Of a DNA stretch of 44,748 nucleotides, positions 9,926 through 18,990 are shown one piece after another. A model generated the notes under the pieces. It searched no databases and was not told the origin of the DNA. It worked only from the letters and a program-made list of their open reading frames with translations. The number at the start of each line of letters is the position of its first letter. Positions within the stretch are counted from its first letter, which is position 1. Position numbers and translations under genes: made by a program. The stretch comes from Chara braunii (Eukaryota > Streptophyta > Charophyceae > Charales > Characeae), in NCBI GenBank assembly GCA_003427395.1, contig BFEA01000086.1, positions 2,362,386 to 2,407,133 of the forward strand. Reading direction: 5' to 3'.

Positions 9926-9941
9926 TTTTTTTCCTTTCAAT

Positions 9942-10010
9942 CCCAACAGGGATCGAACCCGGGTCACTGGGTCAGTATTTCAATAGTCGTGGGGGTGTCT
10001 GCGATGTAAC
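9942..10010 (-). other. tRNA-like 3' half, minus strand
   Basis: On the minus strand GGTTCGATCCC (9949-9959) is a good B box, preceded by variable- and anticodon-arm-like sequence. No convincing A box occurs at the right distance. It may be a second tRNA-derived SINE remnant lying head-on to the first. Confidence 0.3.
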
Positions 10011-10044
10011 TGCGATGTGGCCGTTGGCATAAGCGAACGACATT

Positions 10045-10074
10045 AAAAAAAAGAAAAAGAAAAAGAAAAAGAAA

Positions 10075-10106
<32 letters not shown>
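10045..10106. repeat. AAAAAG and AAT microsatellites
   Basis: About five A-rich AAAAAG units pass directly into about eleven AAT units. Confidence 0.9.
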
Positions 10107-10108
<2 letters not shown>

Positions 10109-10199
10109 TGAAATGTCAGTTGGCGCATTGAGAAGTGATGGGGACTTAGTCCCCATGAAGGGCAGTAGGCGCCCGTTTCACGGGCGGCCGTTCTTTTAA

Positions 10200-10330
10200 A
10201 GGTAAGTTTTTTTGTTTTTGTTTGTTTTTGTTTGTTTTTTTTTGTTTTTATAGATATTCTTTAGATTTTTTTTAGATTTTGTTTTTTTTCTAGATTCGTT
10301 TTAGATTGTTTTTTTTTAGATCCCCCCCTC
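10200..10330. repeat. T-rich low-complexity tract
   Basis: TTTTTG and TTTTAGAT words dominate, ending in a C-run. A similar T-rich then C-run arrangement recurs at 10800-10870, on the far side of the N gap. Confidence 0.7.
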
Positions 10331-10584
10331 TTTCTCGTTTGCATTATGGCAGTGCCCATTCAATTTTGACGAACGGGCCTTTTAGGATGAGCAAAATCGA
10401 ATGAGTCAGCCGCCATAAGGTGGCTATGTTCGGGGCATGGGTTGAGCTACGAGGGACTCTCTGCACACGCTTTGGGTGGTTTCCAGTTTGCGAAGGACGG
10501 CGAGTCGTTTTCTGGTGGCCGAACGAACATTTTTGCGGTGCCGTTCGGGCCTCTAGTCGTCTCTCTCTGGGGATTCCACGACAG

Positions 10585-10689
10585 NNNNNNNNNNNNNNNN
10601 NNNNNNNNNNNNNNNNNNNNNNNNNNNNNNNNNNNNNNNNNNNNNNNNNNNNNNNNNNNNNNNNNNNNNNNNNNNNNNNNNNNNNNNNN
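10585..10689. other. Assembly gap
   Basis: 105 undetermined bases, abutting a GA dinucleotide repeat that probably caused the gap. Confidence 0.95.

Positions 10690-10740
<51 letters not shown>
10690..10740. repeat. (GA)n microsatellite
   Basis: An uninterrupted GA repeat of 25 units immediately follows the gap; its true length is unknown. Confidence 0.95.
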
Positions 10741-10741
<1 letters not shown>

Positions 10742-11649
10742 AAGGAACCTTACTTGGCGACGATGATGTGTGGAGTAACGGCCAAAAAGATAAGTTTTAC
10801 TTTGTTTTTTTTAATTTTTTTCTTATTGAAGTTTTTTTTTTTGAACAGGTTTCTTTAGGTTCCCCCCCCCTTGTTTTTGAAGGTCAAGTCTGCGCCCATT
10901 CGTCTGAGCAACGGGCTGCAGAACGACGCCGTACCTGGCGCCAATAGGTGTCCAGGTACGGGCACACGGGGGAGAAGCCCCAATTGAGATTGACTCTTAT
11001 TCGACCTTGCGAAATGACTTGACTGCGGGAGGGAGGCTGCTCATTTTGAAAAACGAGCTGCCCCTCCCAGGGAAAACGAGGGCTAAGAAGGGGAAAAAAA
11101 AAAAAGAGTAACGTACGTGGCCGCGGTCATGGGATAGGTGCAGGGGAAAGAAGATTCTAGGGGGTGATGAGACTGCGCCTGTTCATTTTTTGAACAGGCT
11201 GCAGTCTGGCTGGGTACAGCCATTTCTTGGAGCATGTGGCCTGTGGGGATGGCGAGGTGCTTCCGTGAATGGATGACCTTGGTTCCCCTAGGGGAAAACC
11301 AAGGCTCCTAGCTCCGGGCGTTTGATTTAGATCGAGGGTCAGGAGCACCCAGGAATTTTGCCTGGCTGTGGGCAAAGCAGCTGCCCACATGCTTTCGGCT
11401 AGCTATATAAGCCAGCTCCCCACCCAATAGCCTCACACTTGTGGCAATGCACCTGGGCATTCGACTTGAAGTAGATGCTGGCTGGCTGGCTGCTAGTGTA
11501 GTGAGGGAGTGTTGGCGAAGTGCTGGAGGTCTGCAGGAGCACTTGGGGGAGAGACACTGAGACAGGCAGCAGCCATAGCCAAGGTTGGGAGCGAGCTGCC
11601 CCACCTCTGCATGGGTGCCGCGGCTGGTGGGATGCGTCAGGGTCCGGAC
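10741..11649. other. No recognisable gene
   Basis: Contains T-rich and A-rich runs and short inverted words around ctgttcattttttgaacag (11179-11197). A TATA motif at 11404 is listed separately. Open frames are short and repeat-free but unrecognised. Confidence 0.4.
11404..11411 (+). promoter_or_regulatory. Candidate TATA box
   Basis: TATATAAG lies about 280 bp upstream of the start of a tandem array. It is a good match to the plant TATA consensus, but no gene or LTR boundary can be tied to it. Confidence 0.25.
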
Positions 11650-12200
11650 GGTGCAGCAAGCGACACCTATTTTAGTGGGGTTGTACTGTCGGACTGCTGC
11701 GCGACATCAAGACCTTCCTGAGGGAAGGTGTTGTTGGACTGCTGCGGGACATCAAGACCTTCCTAAGGGAAGGTGCTGCTGGATTTGCCGTGCGGCGCCG
11801 ACATTTTTTTTGTGAGTGTGGGGAAGTGTTGTTCAGCGGTGCGACAACGACAGTGTATCTAGTGAGATCACGCTGCCGAAATTGGCGGCGGCAGCGACAC
11901 TGAGGTTGGGGAGATGTTGTCGGTTTAACGGCAGCAGATTATTTATTCTGTGGGGCAGCGTACTGCTGGATTATTGGCGTGGTGACAACAATCATTTTGT
12001 GGGGAAATGCTGCCGGTTTTACCACGAGGTGTTAACATTTTTTTTGTGTATAGAGAGATGTTGTTCGATTGGCGGCACACGACAACACTCTTTCTAAAGG
12101 GCAGTGTTGTTGGGAGATTGCAGCTCAGAGGAGCTATTATTTTGGTATGAGATCTGGCGGTAGTGCCGCACGACAGTTGTGGTACCGGTTTTGACGATGC
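11650..12200 (+). repeat. Decayed tandem array with a 45-bp core duplication
   Basis: Two near-identical 45-bp units, GGACTGCTGCGCGACATCAA... at 11690-11734 and 11735-11779, differ at few bases. Beyond them the same theme, GGGRARTGYTGYYGG followed by a CGGCG/GACAAC segment, recurs about six times with 50-100 bp spacing to about 12200. In translation this gives repeated GRCCW- or GSVVQ-like motifs interrupted by stops, so it is not coding now. Confidence 0.5.
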
Positions 12201-12527
12201 GGCGAGCGGCAATTCCGTTTTTTGTGGTGCGTGGCGGCTATGGTGAATTCCAATGTGGCCTGGAGGTTGGGCTGGCGTTCGTGCACGATTGGGTCTGTGC
12301 GGTAGTGGTGCATCGACCGGCGGCATGAAGAGAGTGCGGAGTGAGTGCTCGCGCCAGTGGCTATTGGAGTTGCGGCACTTGCGGTTTGCGAAGGAAGGAG
12401 CGCTCGCAGCACATACGGTTTTGAGTCAGGACCATCTTTATTTTTTTTTGCGGCGCGCGGTGCGAGCGGTTTTGAGTTTTGGACCATCTAGTGTTGCGGG
12501 CGATGGTGTCTGACTACGTAGGACCAC

Positions 12528-12575
12528 TTGGGACCATCTTGGGACTATCTTGGGACCAAGTGGGACCAACTTGAG
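12528..12575. repeat. Short GGGACCATCTT repeats
   Basis: The words CTTGGGACCATCTT, CTTGGGACTATCTT and CTTGGGACCAAGTGGGACCAA follow one another, giving a small direct repeat with a partly palindromic end. Confidence 0.6.
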
Positions 12576-14710
12576 GGTAATGAATTTGAGTGTGTGCGGC
12601 CTGTGTTTCCCACATTTGGAACTATCTGATGCGGACGCAGTGATTTGGGGCGAAGTGGCGCTACAAGTTGGGTTGGAACAGATCCTTGGAAGTTATGGTG
12701 GAGTCGGGGCTGTGTAGGGCACTGAGACCTTGTGAGACTTATTGTTGAGAACACCCTTCTCGAGGGTTATCTCATTCAGACATCTCAGTGGACCCAACAG
12801 TGGTGTGATCGGACACTTGGAGAAGGACTCGGACCGTGATTCAGGGGAGAGGCCACACTTGTGGAGTTGTGAGCCACATATCTTCATATTCTACGACGGT
12901 CATTTTCTTTTGATTGGAATATTACTTAGGCTTTCTTGAGTGAGCCAGACTTCACTCAAGGTCAGTCAGCTGATTGACTTAGACTCTCCTTCACACCTGT
13001 GCGAACCCACACTTTGCTTGACCCTGTTCATTTGAATATTCGAAAGAAAAAGTAGAGGAAAGTTGTGTGAGTCATTTGAAAAAGTCTGACTTGAGTATGA
13101 GATTGTATTGATTTCTTTTGGACTTGTTTTCTTTGGGTTCTGTGCAGGTAGGTAGACGGATGCATGAAAAGAAGATTGATTATACCTATTGGACAAAGGG
13201 AAAATGATTGTTATTTTTTTACCTTTCACCTGCCTGCTTGTGAAAAAGACTTGTCGTTTTGAAAAAGTTTATTCAGTGTGCGTCGTAAATGAATGCGATT
13301 GAAATAAAGTAGATAAGGTCAAATGGGTTTAGCCTTTTCCCGAAGATTGACCCTTTCTATTCCGAATGACCTTATCTACCTATACCTGTCCAAATGGTTA
13401 TCATTCTCTATCTCTTCTTAACTTTTTTCATATGAGTTACCTTGGGCAAAAGAGGATGGGAACAATTGAAAATTTACTTATGGTGGACGTTCTCTCTTTC
13501 TCAAGGAAGCATTTGGGGCGGGGATTCGTTACTTTAGTAGTCGTCCCTGTTATCGACCCAGAGTGAACCGTTCTACGGGGGGGTACTTCGCCGATTCAAT
13601 GGAGACGGCCCGACTTCTGAGATCCGAGTTTTGTGCTCGGGCGAGGAGGAAGAGTACCCCAGACCACTTCCTAGAGAGCGAGACGTGCAACAAGTAATGC
13701 ACCTGATCAAGAATCATTTGCAAAACAGCCTATCATTTAAGATGATTAGGAGTGTGTGGAGACAGGTGTACGTGCCTAATTTTAAGTCGGTGGTAGGCTG
13801 GAATGAATGACTTTGGCAGCGCGTCTCATCAAGTCAAAACTAAGGCAGTCCGACTACCTTGTCGGCTGCATCAAGATTATTATCGAAGCCTACTCCTTCT
13901 TGGCGGCTGTATGATTTTTTTTATTTATCGAGTTCGACCTGAGGTGGTTGGATTTTGTGTTGTTGAATGTATCAAATTATGATTTGAATTCTTTCGGTTA
14001 TCATTACACATTGAATATGCGTTCTATCCACTACGGTCGATTCCTTTTGAGGTTATAATATGTGGTTATTATAAATTTCCTTTGAATATGTGTCTAAGGG
14101 GCTAAGATTAATTTATGGGTTTCACGCTTGGTTGAGATTTTTCTACTCGACTTGCGTCCGCTTCGTACTTAGGAGATTAGCGCCCTAAGGGACGGACGAC
14201 ATTCGCGTCCACTTGGCGTTTAACCAAGCATATCTATACTACAGCAAACGAGCAAACGCCCTCGGCTGACCTACCTCTGCAATTGCATATAAAAACTTTC
14301 GCACGTGGGTCAGTAGCTCGATAGGGATACTCCCCTAAGGGTGGTGACAACCCCTAAGGGAAGGAAAGTTGATGCCCCGTGGGAACCTATCCTGTCGTAG
14401 GGGACCGCGGGAAATACAGCTGGCGCACCCGGTTAGAGCGGCGAAGGAACGACGAGACCGCGTCCGCCTCGACGGTTCGCGGGGTCATTTTGCTTCGTTT
14501 CAAAGTTCTCTGTTTTGTTATGGTTTACTCCTGCGTGACATGGCCGGGAGGGCTCTCGCCTTTTGCGAAAAGGGCGGGAGCCGATGCGCTCAACACTGGT
14601 TCCCAACATGTATTACTCCCCACAAATAGATAGGAGCCTTGCTTTGTTTTTTGTTTTTTTTAACCACAAAGAAAAACAATGAAGATTGTTCCAACGGATT
14701 GCGGTAATTT
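12576..14710. other. No recognisable gene; hairpins and a TATA motif
   Basis: No coding domain is visible over 2.1 kb. An inverted repeat (about 13309-13321 against 13367-13379, GTAGATAAGGTCA) spans 45 bp. TATAAAA occurs at 14288-14294. A GC-rich hairpin at about 14549-14580 pairs GGCTCTCGCCTTTT with AAAAGGGCGGGAGCC around a 3-nt loop. The stretch may contain LTR-like material, but no TG...CA boundaries or primer-binding site were identified. Confidence 0.35.
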
Positions 14711-14798
14711 GTTGGACATCCGTTAAAATTGGAATGATATAAAGAAGATTAGCATGGCCCCTGCGCAAGGATGACACACAAATTGATAAATGATCCAA
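14711..14798 (+). pseudogene. U6 snRNA-derived copy joined to LINE B
   Basis: GGACATCCG, AAAATTGGAA, GAAGATTAGCATGGCCCCTG and CGCAAGGATGACACACA follow one another exactly as in U6, with several substitutions (for example GATATAAAG for GATACAGAG). No plant upstream sequence element or TATA box is present, so this is a retrocopy rather than a gene. About 24 bp downstream the sequence becomes an antisense LINE fragment. Confidence 0.9.
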
Positions 14799-14821
14799 AT
14801 ACAAATAAGAAACATAAAAAC

Positions 14822-15256
14822 TGTTCTGCTTTATTTCCTATCAATTGTGTTCGTCTTCTGTTGATTGTCAGCATCGGGTCTTTTGTCTTCGGCGGCAGTC
14901 TGCATGCCAACTTTACTATGTGGTCGTTCATGCGGATAGGTTTTTTGTTTCTGCCTCCTGCTGTCGGCTTCAAGCCTGATTCAATAGGATCACATTCTAG
15001 GAATGTCGGTATTGTATTGCAGGCTTATTTGGAATATCAGTGTTCTGGCTTTGTATGGTGAAGGATGTGAAAAGTGCATGGTGTCCCGCTAGTCGTAATT
15101 CAAATCGGAAATGTAAACCTCTAGTTGGGACGAGTTCCTTGATAAGTATTCCCCATTCTCCTGGTTTTCATGTGAAGTCTTCCTCAAGCAATTTCACCCA
15201 ACTTTGTGGGATGCTCCTGATTATCGCATTCGAGTTCCCAGTTAGGTTGTGGCTCC
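14822..15256 (-). pseudogene. LINE copy B fragment
   Basis: Read on the minus strand, the protein shows HNLT...IIRSIPQSW, KPGEWGILIKE and later VKLACRLPPKTKDPM, lining up with copy A (IISRIPQEW, KLGEWGLMIQ, VKLGYRLSLKTKNPD) and copy C (HNLTQNL). Several stops interrupt it. Only the post-RT middle part is present, with no 3' end. Its orientation is opposite to the adjacent U6 copy. Confidence 0.8.
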
Positions 15257-15277
15257 TTGGAAGGAGAATCCTCTTCT

Positions 15278-15279
<2 letters not shown>

Positions 15280-15320
<41 letters not shown>
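15280..15320. repeat. Poly(T) run, 41 bases
   Basis: An unbroken T run next to LINE B. On the minus strand it is a poly(A) lying upstream of the LINE fragment, so it is not the fragment's own tail; it may be the tail of another minus-strand insertion. Confidence 0.9.
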
Positions 15321-15322
<2 letters not shown>

Positions 15323-15477
15323 CTACGCATTGTGGGCTAGATGGAAAAGCAGATGCCAGTAGCTGCGCCTCCCTTTTCGACACAATCGGCAGAACAAGAA
15401 TAGCCGCTCCTCAAGCATGAGCCCGACTTCAGACAAGACCTGGAGCAATTTGCAAGGCTGCAGGGCACGGCGGCACC

Positions 15478-15671
15478 CAGCAGGGGCTGCTTGCACCAAG
15501 TTGCCCCAGCCATAAGTGAAGGCTGACTGTAAAAATAAGTATTGAGCAGATGTATCTGTCTCTTATACACATCTAGATGTGTATAAGAGACAGCAGCAGG
15601 GGCTGCTTGCACCAAGTTGCCCCAGCCATAAGTGAAGGCTGACTGTAAAAATAAGTATTGAGCAGATGTAT
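15478..15671. repeat. 78-bp direct duplication around an adapter junction
   Basis: Positions 15478-15555 and 15594-15671 are identical 78-bp copies starting CAGCAGGGGCTGC and ending GCAGATGTAT. They sit directly on either side of the adapter and are most simply an assembly duplication rather than biology. Confidence 0.9.
15556..15593. other. Nextera mate-pair junction adapter (artefact)
   Basis: CTGTCTCTTATACACATCT is followed directly by AGATGTGTATAAGAGACAG, the two 19-bp Tn5 mosaic ends in back-to-back orientation used as the circularisation junction in Nextera mate-pair libraries. The minus-strand translation gives the well-known contaminant peptide YTHLDVYKRQ. This is library sequence left in the assembly. 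Confidence 0.97.
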
Positions 15672-15984
15672 TCTATTATTATTACATTCATCTATATTCA
15701 ATTTGTCCATTAGTAGTCAACATATCAATTGAAATATATTTTCATAAATCGATTTATTATTTTACTATATATTGATTTATAAGTTCTTGTCTTTTATATA
15801 CGATATTCAACTCATTAATTTAATAATCTTTTTTCCTTCATTTTTTTTCTTCAGAATACAACATATGGAAGCTGGTGGAAGCTGCTCCGAAGCTTGCGGT
15901 GCTGGAAGAGCACAGTCCTTGATGATGGAACCGCTTGACAAAAGCATGGAGGTGGTTGTTGAGGGACACTTCGACACTTTGGAG
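15672..15984. other. AT-rich spacer, no gene
   Basis: AT-rich sequence with short frames only. The last 120 bp lead into the tandem repeats that follow and share their GGAGGATTGCTGGCTAAG start. Confidence 0.5.
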
Positions 15985-16230
15985 GATTGCTGGCTAAGTG
16001 TGCTAAAAATGGCGCAACCAAAATCAAGAAATAAAAGAGAAAGAGAATAGAGACATTCTTTTACTTGGAGGATGGTGGCTAAGTGTGATAAAAATAGCGC
16101 AACCAAAATCGAGAAAAAATTTCAAAAAAATGCGAAAGAGATTCGAAACATTCTTTTATTCAGGGGATTGCTAGCTAAGTGTGCTAAAAATAGCGCAACA
16201 AAAATCCAGAAACAAATGAGAAAGCTAGGC
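15985..16230. repeat. Tandem repeat, 86-95 bp units, about 2.7 copies
   Basis: GATTGCTGGCTAAGTGTGCT recurs at 15985, 16071 and 16166 with variants, each followed by AAAAATRGCGCAACCAAAATC and an ACATTCTTTTA block. Related pieces reappear at about 16381-16440 and 16710-16860, so the array is older and wider than the clean copies. Confidence 0.75.
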
Positions 16231-16233
16231 TGT

Positions 16234-16700
16234 TTTTCTGGGCGCCCGGGCACCCAACTTCTGCCCGGCTACACGCCCGGGGGCCCGGCCGGGCGTGAGC
16301 CCCGGGCAGGGTTCTGAGCAGCCCCAGTGCAAAAAAAAAAAAAAAAAAAAAAAAATCCGAAAAAAAAATGTTGTGTAGAATTGAAATACAAACAACTTTT
16401 AGCTGAGGGTCGCATTATAATTCCTCACAAAATCGGAGATAAAAACGAAAATAACAGAATCACACAAAGGCACCCCCCTTAGACCTCTTTGGCCCCTTTA
16501 AGACCAATTTATACCCCGCTCCTCCCCCCTTGACAGCCAACTCGCAAAAATCGAAATGAACCTGGATTTGGGGTCCTCTGGGAGAGCGCAGAAAACGAAA
16601 AAAAAAAAAAAAACTTTTTTTTTTTTTTTTTTCGCACGCCCGAACACCCCGGATGTCACGCCCGAGTGCCCGGCCGGGCAGGACTGGCCGGGCGTGAGAA
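16234..16700. repeat. Two GC-rich palindromic modules with A/T runs
   Basis: Modules at 16237-16318 and 16634-16698 both contain CGCCCG, GCCCGGCCGGGC and GGGCGTGAG, unlike the AT-rich surroundings. The first is followed by a 24-base A run (16330-16354). The second is preceded by facing A and T runs at about 16599-16632. Confidence 0.65.
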
Positions 16701-17035
16701 TCTTCCTAGTGAGAAAGAGAATAGAAAGATTCTTTTATGGCAGAGACGTTCAACGACATTGCACGTCGTACGACATTGCAAATTTGCAATACAAACAATT
16801 TTTGCCAGACGGTCCTGTTGAAACTCCCAACAAAATCCAAGAAACAAATGAAAACCAGTACTGGTACTAGGGTCCTGAAAAGTTGTACTCTGAAGCCTGT
16901 CATATCATGTACGTATGTCGTATTCAAATTCAACGTACCCCGTACATTCTATCCTTATACAACATACGTACGATTTTTTCCGGGTTAAGACAAGCATTCC
17001 TCAACTTTGCCTCCAAGTCTAGGTCGATTTTGCTG

Positions 17036-17064
17036 CGGGATGTGAAGTTATTCTTCACATCCCG
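17036..17064. repeat. Perfect 12-bp hairpin upstream of LINE D
   Basis: CGGGATGTGAAG (17036-17047) and CTTCACATCCCG (17053-17064) flank a 5-nt loop, 37 bp before the LINE fragment begins. Function unknown. Confidence 0.7.
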
Positions 17065-17100
17065 TGTGTCTAAGTTTTGATTGCCTTTAAGTTTGGAACA

Positions 17101-17672
17101 ACCCATGACCAAGGAAGAGGTATGGACAGCCCTGATGCAAATGCAAGAGGAAAAGATGTCCGGGCTAGACGGGCTCCCTAAAGAATTTTGGGAAACTTAT
17201 CGGAGCGACCTTTCGCTGGACCTGACGAGTTTTTACCACCAGGGATAGGAGGCAGGCTGCACAATAGAGCTTGTAGGTCAGGGGGTCCTTACCCTCCTAT
17301 ACAAAAAAGGGGATAAAATGAGCATCCGTAATTACCGCCCCATCATTTTGTTCACAATGGTATACAGAACGTTGTAGAAAGCGCTGGCCAACATAATGAT
17401 CCAGGTTATGGAGGGGATTATCCACCCCACACAAACCGGTTTTATGAAATGGAGAAGAATACAAGATAATATTCTATCGATCAACAAACTTTTAAAAGTG
17501 TTCAAGACAGTCATAACTTCATAAGACTCAAAACACAACGCGACATTCATCTTCATGATCATTTGGACTGGATGTTTTAAACAAATGCATGGAGAGAACA
17601 AGCTTTGGGCCACACTTCAAACGATGGCTGCAGATCTTACACCCAAAATTCCCGAATGTCACGGGAGATAAA
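17101..17672 (+). pseudogene. LINE copy D, reverse transcriptase N-terminal part
   Basis: The frame shows MTKEEVWTAL, KMSGLDGLPKEFW, LLYKKGDK, IRNYRPIILF, IIHPTQTGF and RRIQDNILSINKL, the ordered RT blocks 0 to 3 of non-LTR elements, then after a frameshift GPHFKRWLQIL. Internal stops occur. This is precisely the RT portion missing from copy A; at the right end it overlaps copy A's GPKWFRILY motif. It ends in a short tandem repeat rather than continuing to the catalytic FADD box. Confidence 0.85.
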
Positions 17673-17753
17673 ACTGGAACGGTCGGCCTGGCACTAGAGA
17701 TAAAACTGGAACGGATGAACAGCACCCTGGCACTAGAGATAAAACTGGAACGG
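17665..17753 (+). repeat. Three copies of an 18-bp motif
   Basis: GAGATAAAACTGGAACGG occurs at 17665-17682, 17697-17714 and 17736-17753 without mismatch, spaced 32 and 39 bp. The first and third share a further TCGGCCTG extension; CTGGCACTA precedes the second and third. It lies at the truncated end of LINE D. Confidence 0.85.
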
Positions 17754-17798
17754 TCGGCCTGACAAGGGCGGAGGGTCCTGTATTTCGTGGCTGAGTCC

Positions 17799-17818
17799 CT
17801 TTTTTTTTTTTTTTTTTT
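17799..17818. repeat. Poly(T) run
   Basis: About 20 T residues separate the LINE D/tandem-repeat block from the G-rich stretch. Confidence 0.85.
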
Positions 17819-17989
17819 CCTTTCTTTGCCTTGTCAGATTCTGATGTTGTGTGTGACTCTCCTATCTTCTGCTTCAAATTGGCCCTTTTTCTGGGGCGTG
17901 TGTTCGTGGGGAATTCAGGGTGGCTACAGCTGCTCGCAGTTGGTCCACGTGGAAAGTTGGGCTGCATGCATGGGCATATGCTGGTCTGT

Positions 17990-18910
17990 CCAGTGCGGGG
18001 ATCGGGTTCGGTTAGTGTTGGGTGGTGGCGGGGTGCGGGGGGGGGAGCTAATGGGGTTTGAGGGATTATTGTTGGATTTTGGGGTTGTGTTGGGTGAAGA
18101 ACGTGTTTGGTTACGTGGGCACCTGGATGAGGGATAAGGGGGCTGGATTGCCGGGGTTTGTCGGACGAGGGAGATCGACCGGCTCTCGCTGGTGGGGCGC
18201 GGTCGGAGGTAGGAAAAGAAGGAGAGGGGGAGGGGGGGGGTGTGTGTTGATGAAGCCAACAGGTGGATATGGGTCGGAGAGGTGCTTATTGCAGTGGCGA
18301 GTAGATGGAGATCGAGGGAGTGGGAGTATTAGTAGTGTATTTGTTAGGCATATGGGAAGAAGGGGGGTGAGAGCTTGGGGATGTGATCGGGAAGGAGGGA
18401 GAAAAGGCTAGGCAGACATATTGCTCGTTGCGATATCAGTGGTCGCGCCAGGGTAGGAGCTTGAACAAAGAGTTGCGAGATGGGTGGGTGGTGTTAGACG
18501 AGGGAGAGTGCAGGTTCGGAGTTGATGGGGCGGGTGTGTGGTGGTTATAGGGGATGGGGCAGGGGGCTGGGAGTGAAAGAGGAGGTGGGTTTGGGGGCTG
18601 AGGATTGGAGGCGTGAGCGTAAAAAAGGGGGGTGGATCGGGACTGCTGCGTGGGTAGACGGTGACCGTTGTGCTGCGGGGTTATGTCAGGAGTGTTGAGG
18701 GAAGCGGGAGAGAGAGGGGGGGGGGAGGATATGGTAGTGAGAGGGGTTTGGGGGTTGGGGGGGGGAAAGGGTGATTGAGACCATGAGGTTAGTGAAGGTA
18801 GGGTTGGGGGGAAGGTGGGGGAAAGGATGGGAGGAGAGTGGAGGGGGAATGGTGAGAAGAGGAGTGAGAGATGGGCAAAAGAGTCGGGGATACGCGCCAG
18901 GGAGAGGCTG
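17990..18910. repeat. G-run-rich, strand-asymmetric tract
   Basis: The plus strand is strongly enriched in G over C, with runs of 3 to 12 G. Several segments fit the four-G-run quadruplex pattern, for example 18551-18571 (GGGGATGGGGCAGGGGGCTGG) and 18743-18778. Minus-strand Pro/Ser-rich frames here (such as 18686-18925) are compositional. Confidence 0.6.
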
Positions 18911-18990
18911 GGGTTGAGATGTCAACTTAGGCCGTACTTGTGATGTTCCTGGGGATCTCCTTGGCGGAAACTCCTCGGCTCCGGGTCTGT

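Larger units (their letters stand above)
9744..9933 (+). mobile_element. Candidate SINE: tRNA-like head, U6-derived tail
   Basis: The head has an RNA polymerase III A box TAGCCCAGTAGG (9751-9762) and a B box GGATCGAATCT (9796-9806), spaced as in a tRNA. Between them an anticodon-loop-like CTCTTAC suggests a tRNA-Lys(CTT)-type ancestor. D-arm and acceptor pairing have decayed. A linker of about 60 bp contains GCCATAGCTCC facing GGAGCT. The last part (9877-9925) matches the 3' half of plant U6 snRNA and runs into nine T residues, a natural Pol III stop. The total of about 190 bp is a normal SINE size. A single copy cannot prove a transposable family; a chance juxtaposition of tRNA and U6 remnants is the alternative. 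Confidence 0.45.

Noticed and set aside
13309-14300. LTR of another retrotransposon
   Set aside because: A TATA motif and inverted words are present, but no paired TG...CA ends, target duplication or primer-binding site could be found.
15168-15383. Lysine-rich ORF across the T run
   Set aside because: The poly-Lys is the translation of the 41-base homopolymer, and the C-terminal part belongs to LINE B.
15556-15593. A natural Tn5-type insertion
   Set aside because: The two mosaic ends are back to back with nothing between them, which is the synthetic Nextera junction.
18686-18925. Proline-rich minus-strand protein
   Set aside because: Explained by the G-rich plus strand; no non-repetitive segment supports coding.
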